Source of the DNA: Brachybacterium sp. SGAir0954
GTDB taxonomy: Bacteria > Actinomycetota > Actinomycetes > Actinomycetales > Dermabacteraceae
NCBI RefSeq assembly: GCF_005490785.1
Contig: NZ_CP027295.1
Location: 1,550,001-1,614,000, forward strand
Direction of reading: 5' to 3'
Length of the DNA: 64,000 bases
Shown: piece after piece, positions 60,606-64,000 of the stretch
Layout of the letters: every line of letters begins with the position of its first letter
Position numbering within the stretch: the first letter of the stretch is position 1
Made by a program: the position numbers and the translations under genes
The notes under the pieces: model-generated
What the model saw: only the letters and a program-made list of their open reading frames with translations
The model's database searches: none
What the model was told of the DNA's origin: nothing

Positions 60606-61735
60606 TTCTGGAATGCCTCGAGCAGCGAGCCGATCCGCTCACCCATCTCGAGCTGGGTGAGCAGCAGGCCCACGGAGCCGTCGGGGTCCACGAAGACGTC
60701 CGTGCCGTAGCCGCCGGACCATCCCCAGCGGCCCCGGTGCGCACCGGCGGTCACCGTGCACACCCCCATGCCCCAGCCGGTCGTCTCCCAGAACCCGGGG
60801 AAGAAGCCGTCCGGGTCCTTCGCCGCGGCGGGTACCTGGTCGCTCGTCATGAGCGCGAGGTGCGCGGGCGTGAGCAGGGCACCGTCCCGGAGCGCGGTGA
60901 GGAAGCGCAGGTAGTCCGCCGCGGTCGAGACGAGCTCCTCGTGGCTCACGTCGTGCGGGGCGGGACCGGTGAGCGGGCCGCCCCCGGCCGGCTCGCGCTC
61001 CACGAGCGCGCTGTCCTCCTCACCGAGGGCGGGCGGCAGGCGGTGCTCCTGCCCGGCGGGGACGCGGTGCGCGGTGTCGACCATGCCGAGCGGGTCGAGC
61101 AGGTCCGTGCGCAGGTGCTCCCCGGTGCTCGTCCCGGTCACGCGGGAGATCAGCACCCCGAGCAGGGAGAAGGAGTGGTGGTAGCGCCAGCGCGCACCGG
61201 GCTGCCCGACGAGCGGCAGCGCGGCGAGGGCGCCGACGAAGACGTCCGCGTCCATCGGCCAGGGCAGCGCGCCCGCCTCGAGGCCCGCCTCCCGCATCGC
61301 GTCCTGCAGCGGGGACGGCGTGAGCGCCATGCCGTAGCCCGAGGTGCAGGTCAGCAGGTGGCGCAGGGTGAGCGGGGCGTCGGTCGCGACCGTGTCCGTC
61401 AGCGGGGCGTCGGGGCGGCGCAGCACCCGCGGCGCCGCGAGCTCCGGCATCCAGGGCGCGACCGGGGAGTCCAGCGCCAGCGCGCCGTGCTCCACGAGGC
61501 GCAGCGCGGCGACCGCGAGGATCGCCTTGGACATGGACTGGATGCGCACGATCTCGTCGCCGCGCCACGGGGTCCCGTCGGCCCCGCGTATCCCGTGGAC
61601 GCCGACGGGCACCGGTCGCGGATCGCGGCCGCGGGCGACGATGCCACCCGGCACCACACCGCGCCGCACGGCGTCCTCGAGCACGGACTCGGCGGAGCGG
61701 GAGGAGCCGGGGGACGGGGCCGCGGGGGTCGGCAT
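60599..61735 (-). CDS. Serine hydrolase of the beta-lactamase (class C / esterase) fold
   Basis: 378 residues, no signal peptide. SxxK nucleophile motif is S67-M-S-K70 in IVRIQSMSKAILAVAAL. The second motif, usually YxN, reads YHHS (RYHHSFSLLGVLISRVTG). The C-terminal (K/H)xG region is GWSGGYGTDVFVDP. Absence of a signal and the YHHS variant favour an intracellular esterase/EstB-type hydrolase or peptidase over an antibiotic-hydrolysing enzyme. The start follows TAGGCT by 6 bases and is divergent from the pirin gene with only 39 bases between start codons. Confidence 0.82.
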   Translation of the reverse strand: MPTPAAPSPGSSRSAESVLEDAVRRGVVPGGIVARGRDPRPVPVGVHGIRGADGTPWRGDEIVRIQSMSKAILAVAALRLVEHGALALDSPVAPWMPELAAPRVLRRPDAPLTDTVATDAPLTLRHLLTCTSGYGMALTPSPLQDAMREAGLEAGALPWPMDADVFVGALAALPLVGQPGARWRYHHSFSLLGVLISRVTGTSTGEHLRTDLLDPLGMVDTAHRVPAGQEHRLPPALGEEDSALVEREPAGGGPLTGPAPHDVSHEELVSTAADYLRFLTALRDGALLTPAHLALMTSDQVPAAAKDPDGFFPGFWETTGWGMGVCTVTAGAHRGRWGWSGGYGTDVFVDPDGSVGLLLTQLEMGERIGSLLEAFQKS

Positions 61736-61741
61736 GCCGCC

Positions 61742-61747
61742 AGCCTA
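61742..61747 (-). promoter_or_regulatory. -10 box predicting a leaderless mRNA for the serine hydrolase
   Basis: Minus-strand TAGGCT, 6 bases, ATG at 61735. It lies where the -35 of the divergent pirin promoter would be. Confidence 0.6.
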
Positions 61748-61761
61748 CGCAGGCGCGCCCG

Positions 61762-61767
61762 TAGACT
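61762..61767 (+). promoter_or_regulatory. -10 box predicting a leaderless mRNA for the pirin operon
   Basis: TAGACT, 7 bases, ATG at 61775. It lies where the -35 of the divergent serine hydrolase promoter would be. Confidence 0.6.
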
Positions 61768-61774
61768 CGCGGGC

Positions 61775-62827
61775 ATGAGCGCGTTCGAGGACTTCCTGCT
61801 GCTTGCGCCGCGCGAGGTCCCGCTGGGAGGCCCGCGAGCGATGACCGTGCACCGCACCCTCCCGGCCCGCGCCACCTCCCTCATCGGCGCCTGGTGCTTC
61901 GTGGACCACTTCGGCCCCGACGACGTCGAGGCCTCCGGCGGGATGCGCGTGCCCCGCCACCCGCACACCGGGCTCGCGACCGTCTCCTGGCTGTTCGACG
62001 GCGCGATCGTGCACCGCGACGCCCTCGGCAGCCACGCCCTCGTGCGCCCCGGCGACCTGGACCTCATGGTCGCGGGTGCCGGCATCACCCACTCGGAGTT
62101 CTCGAGCCCGGACACGACCGTGCTGCACGGCGTCCAGCTCTGGTACGCGCTGCCCGACGCCCGCCGCTTCCGCGAGCGCGAGTTCCTCGTCGCCACCCCC
62201 GCGGAGCAGGCGGGCGGCCCCGCCCGGATGCGGGTGGGCCTCGGCGCCCTCACCCTCCGCGCGGGCGGCGCCGTGCTCGCCGACGCGAGCCCCGTCACGA
62301 CCGACACCGCCCTCCTCCTCGCCCAGATCGACCTCGCCGCCGGGACGAGCGCGAGCATGGACCTCGACCCGTCCCACGAGCACGGACTGCTCGTGGACCG
62401 CGGCACGGCCCGCCTCGAGGCGGGAGAGCGATCCACGACCGCGGCCCCGCGGGAGCTGAACGTCCTGCCCGACGGCGCCTCCTCCCTCACCCTCACCGCC
62501 ACGGAGGGCGAGGACCTGCGGGTCCTGCTGCTCGGCGGGGAGCCGCTCGGCGAGGAGATCCTCATGTGGTGGAACTTCGTGGGCCGCACCCACGAGGAGA
62601 TCGCCGCCTTCCGCGCCCGCTACCAGGTCGAGATCGGCGTCGAGGACGGACCCGACGGCACCGCCGTGGACCCGCTGACCCGCGAGCGCGCCGGCCTCGC
62701 CGCCGACGCCGAGCAGTTCGGCCCCTTCGCCCCGCACACCCCGGCGGCCCTGCCCGCCCCCGCCCTTCCCCACGGACGGCTGCGCACCCGCGGCCGCGTG
62801 GGCCACCCCGAGGAGCACCCCGCATGA
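61775..62827 (+). CDS. Pirin family protein
   Basis: Bicupin iron-binding protein; some bacterial pirins act as quercetin 2,3-dioxygenases. 350 residues. The N-terminal cupin has PHPHTGLATVSWLFDGAIVH (as HPHTGLATVSWLFDGAIVHR) and VAGAGITHSEFSS, giving the metal-site histidines and glutamate. The C-terminal pirin_C region ends LLLGGEPLGEEILMWWNFVG, a strong family signature. The start is fixed by the TAGACT box. The stop overlaps the next gene (ATGA). Confidence 0.93.
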   Translation: MSAFEDFLLLAPREVPLGGPRAMTVHRTLPARATSLIGAWCFVDHFGPDDVEASGGMRVPRHPHTGLATVSWLFDGAIVHRDALGSHALVRPGDLDLMVAGAGITHSEFSSPDTTVLHGVQLWYALPDARRFREREFLVATPAEQAGGPARMRVGLGALTLRAGGAVLADASPVTTDTALLLAQIDLAAGTSASMDLDPSHEHGLLVDRGTARLEAGERSTTAAPRELNVLPDGASSLTLTATEGEDLRVLLLGGEPLGEEILMWWNFVGRTHEEIAAFRARYQVEIGVEDGPDGTAVDPLTRERAGLAADAEQFGPFAPHTPAALPAPALPHGRLRTRGRVGHPEEHPA

Positions 62828-64000
62828 CCACCAGCACGCCGCACGACCCGGCGCCCGCCCCCGACCAGACGGACCGCGCGATCATCGCCGCCGCCGAGGA
62901 GGAGGGCATCGGCTGCCCCTGCGACGTCCTCGTCCTGGACGACGCGACCGGCGCGCTCACCGCCTTCGCCCTCACGACCATGGCCGAGCACGAGGACGGC
63001 CGCGTGATCACCCGCGCCTCCTCCCGCGCCCTCACCACGTCGCTCGCCGCACGCTTCGCCGATGCGCTCGCGAGCGGCCGCCTGGTCCTCGCCACGGCCG
63101 GCGAGGAGGGCGCCGAGCCCGCCCCGCTCGCCGAGGCCGCCGCCGCGGGGGAGGGATGCCTGACGGTGCTCGCGCGCCTGCCCAAGTCGCTCCGCGCCCT
63201 CGAGGACACCGCCCTCGCGCTCGCCGGCGCCCGCTCCGGGGACGGCGCGCGGGAGCACACGCTCGTCGCCGGCGGCCGCGTCAAGCACATGACCCGCAGC
63301 CAGAACGAGGTGCTCGCCCGTGCCTTCACCGAGGTGCGGGGCGGCCGCGGGGTCGGCAAGTCCCGCGCGCTGATCGCGAGCGGGGTCCGGGAGGACGCCC
63401 CGGCGCCGCGGGCCCAGGAGGGCGGCGCCGAGGTCGCCGTGCTCGGGGAGCGGCGCGCCCTCGCGCTGCGCGCGCACGGCGGGGTGTTCGGCGGCGCCGC
63501 GGCGGACGCCGGCAGCCTGCTCCTGCTGGGCGCCCTCGACGAGCACCTCCGCCGGGGCACGGAGGGGATCCGCTCCGCGATCGACCTCGGCAGCGGCAAC
63601 GGGCTGCTCACCGCGTACCTCGCCGCGGCGCTGCCCGGGGCGCGGGTGCGCGGCAGCGACGACGACGCGGACGCCGTGCTCTCCACCCGCGCGACCCTCG
63701 CCGCGAACGGCCTGGACCGCGACGGGGTCGACGTCGTCTGGGAGGACGCCCTCGAGCGCACCCGCGAGGAGGCCGAGGCAGCGGCGGAGCTCGACGACCT
63801 CCTCGGGGACGAGGACGGGCCGGGCGCCGCCGCGCCGGGCGGCGTGGGCGGCGTGGATCTCGTGGTGCTGAACCCGCCCTTCCACGACGGCACCGCGGTC
63901 GACGCGACGCTCGTGCAGGACCTGCTCGACGCCGCCGCGAGGGTGCTGCGCCCCGGTGGGGAGCTGTGGCTCGTCCACAACTCCTCCCTGCGCTACCGCG
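62824..64000 (+). CDS. RsmC/RlmG-type rRNA guanine-N2 methyltransferase (3' end beyond window)
   Basis: 392 codons are visible and the frame runs off the right edge. The N-terminal part (about 1-225) looks like a degenerate methyltransferase-like domain, as in RsmC and RlmG. The C-terminal SAM domain begins near 225 with GGVFGGAAADAG and LLLGALDEHL, has motif I DLGSGNGLL (D254) and the catalytic NPPFHDG (N350-F353), which is the class signature for guanine N2 methylation. An Asp/Gly-rich insert sits between. The ATG overlaps the pirin stop. The target base cannot be told from sequence. Confidence 0.82.
   Translation, partial: MTTSTPHDPAPAPDQTDRAIIAAAEEEGIGCPCDVLVLDDATGALTAFALTTMAEHEDGRVITRASSRALTTSLAARFADALASGRLVLATAGEEGAEPAPLAEAAAAGEGCLTVLARLPKSLRALEDTALALAGARSGDGAREHTLVAGGRVKHMTRSQNEVLARAFTEVRGGRGVGKSRALIASGVREDAPAPRAQEGGAEVAVLGERRALALRAHGGVFGGAAADAGSLLLLGALDEHLRRGTEGIRSAIDLGSGNGLLTAYLAAALPGARVRGSDDDADAVLSTRATLAANGLDRDGVDVVWEDALERTREEAEAAAELDDLLGDEDGPGAAAPGGVGGVDLVVLNPPFHDGTAVDATLVQDLLDAAARVLRPGGELWLVHNSSLRYR

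Noticed and set aside
60599-61735. An antibiotic-resistance beta-lactamase
   Set aside because: No signal peptide, and YHHS instead of YxN. The fold is shared with many esterases and peptidases.

Overview
The window is high-GC actinobacterial chromosome. Gene content, GTG/TTG starts, C+ zinc forms of S14 and L36, an SLH-type amidase and an Rpf protein suggest Micrococcales. Brachybacterium/Dermabacteraceae is my best guess from recalled protein sequences (inference, not a search). Most of it is core translation and transcription machinery. I saw no tRNA, rRNA, CRISPR array, insertion sequence or prophage.

Layout. 1-10.9 kb: end of nusG, then rplK-rplA, rplJ-rplL (with an L10-type leader and attenuator), rpoB-rpoC. 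11.1-14.1 kb: a histidine kinase, a tiny exported protein and a LuxR-type response regulator, followed by a small membrane protein with paired palindromes upstream. 14.3-15.6 kb: a resuscitation-promoting factor (Rpf). 16.1-20.5 kb: str operon rpsL-rpsG-fusA-tuf. 20.9-25.5 kb: a YflT-type stress protein (minus strand) and a three-gene sugar ABC importer resembling NgcEFG, without an ATPase. 25.9-31.6 kb: S10 operon rpsJ to rpsQ, with an L4 protein carrying an extra C-terminal domain. 31.9-34.6 kb: a non-ribosomal insert (ProP-like MFS transporter, a hypothetical, a lipoprotein) separating S10 from spc. 35-45.7 kb: spc/alpha region rplN to rplO, secY-adk-map, infA-rpmJ-rpsM-rpsK-rpoA-rplQ.

45.9-64 kb is accessory and metabolic. 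It holds a Tat-exported amidase with three SLH-like repeats next to a polysaccharide pyruvyl transferase fused to a GT2 glycosyltransferase. Together these look like a cell-wall anchor plus the enzyme that makes its ligand. Then come purL; a TetR/acyl-CoA oxidase pair divergent from a thiolase / two-domain FabG4-like reductase / MaoC hydratase operon, which matches the mycobacterial fadA2-fabG4-htdX arrangement; a nucleoside hydrolase; a beta-lactamase-fold hydrolase; a pirin; and a truncated RsmC/RlmG-like methyltransferase.

Two regulatory themes recur. Ribosomal and RNA polymerase operons have -35/-10 promoters, long leaders and strong GC hairpin terminators. Several accessory genes instead have a TAG(A/G)CT-like -10 box only 6-7 bases before the start codon, which predicts leaderless mRNAs.
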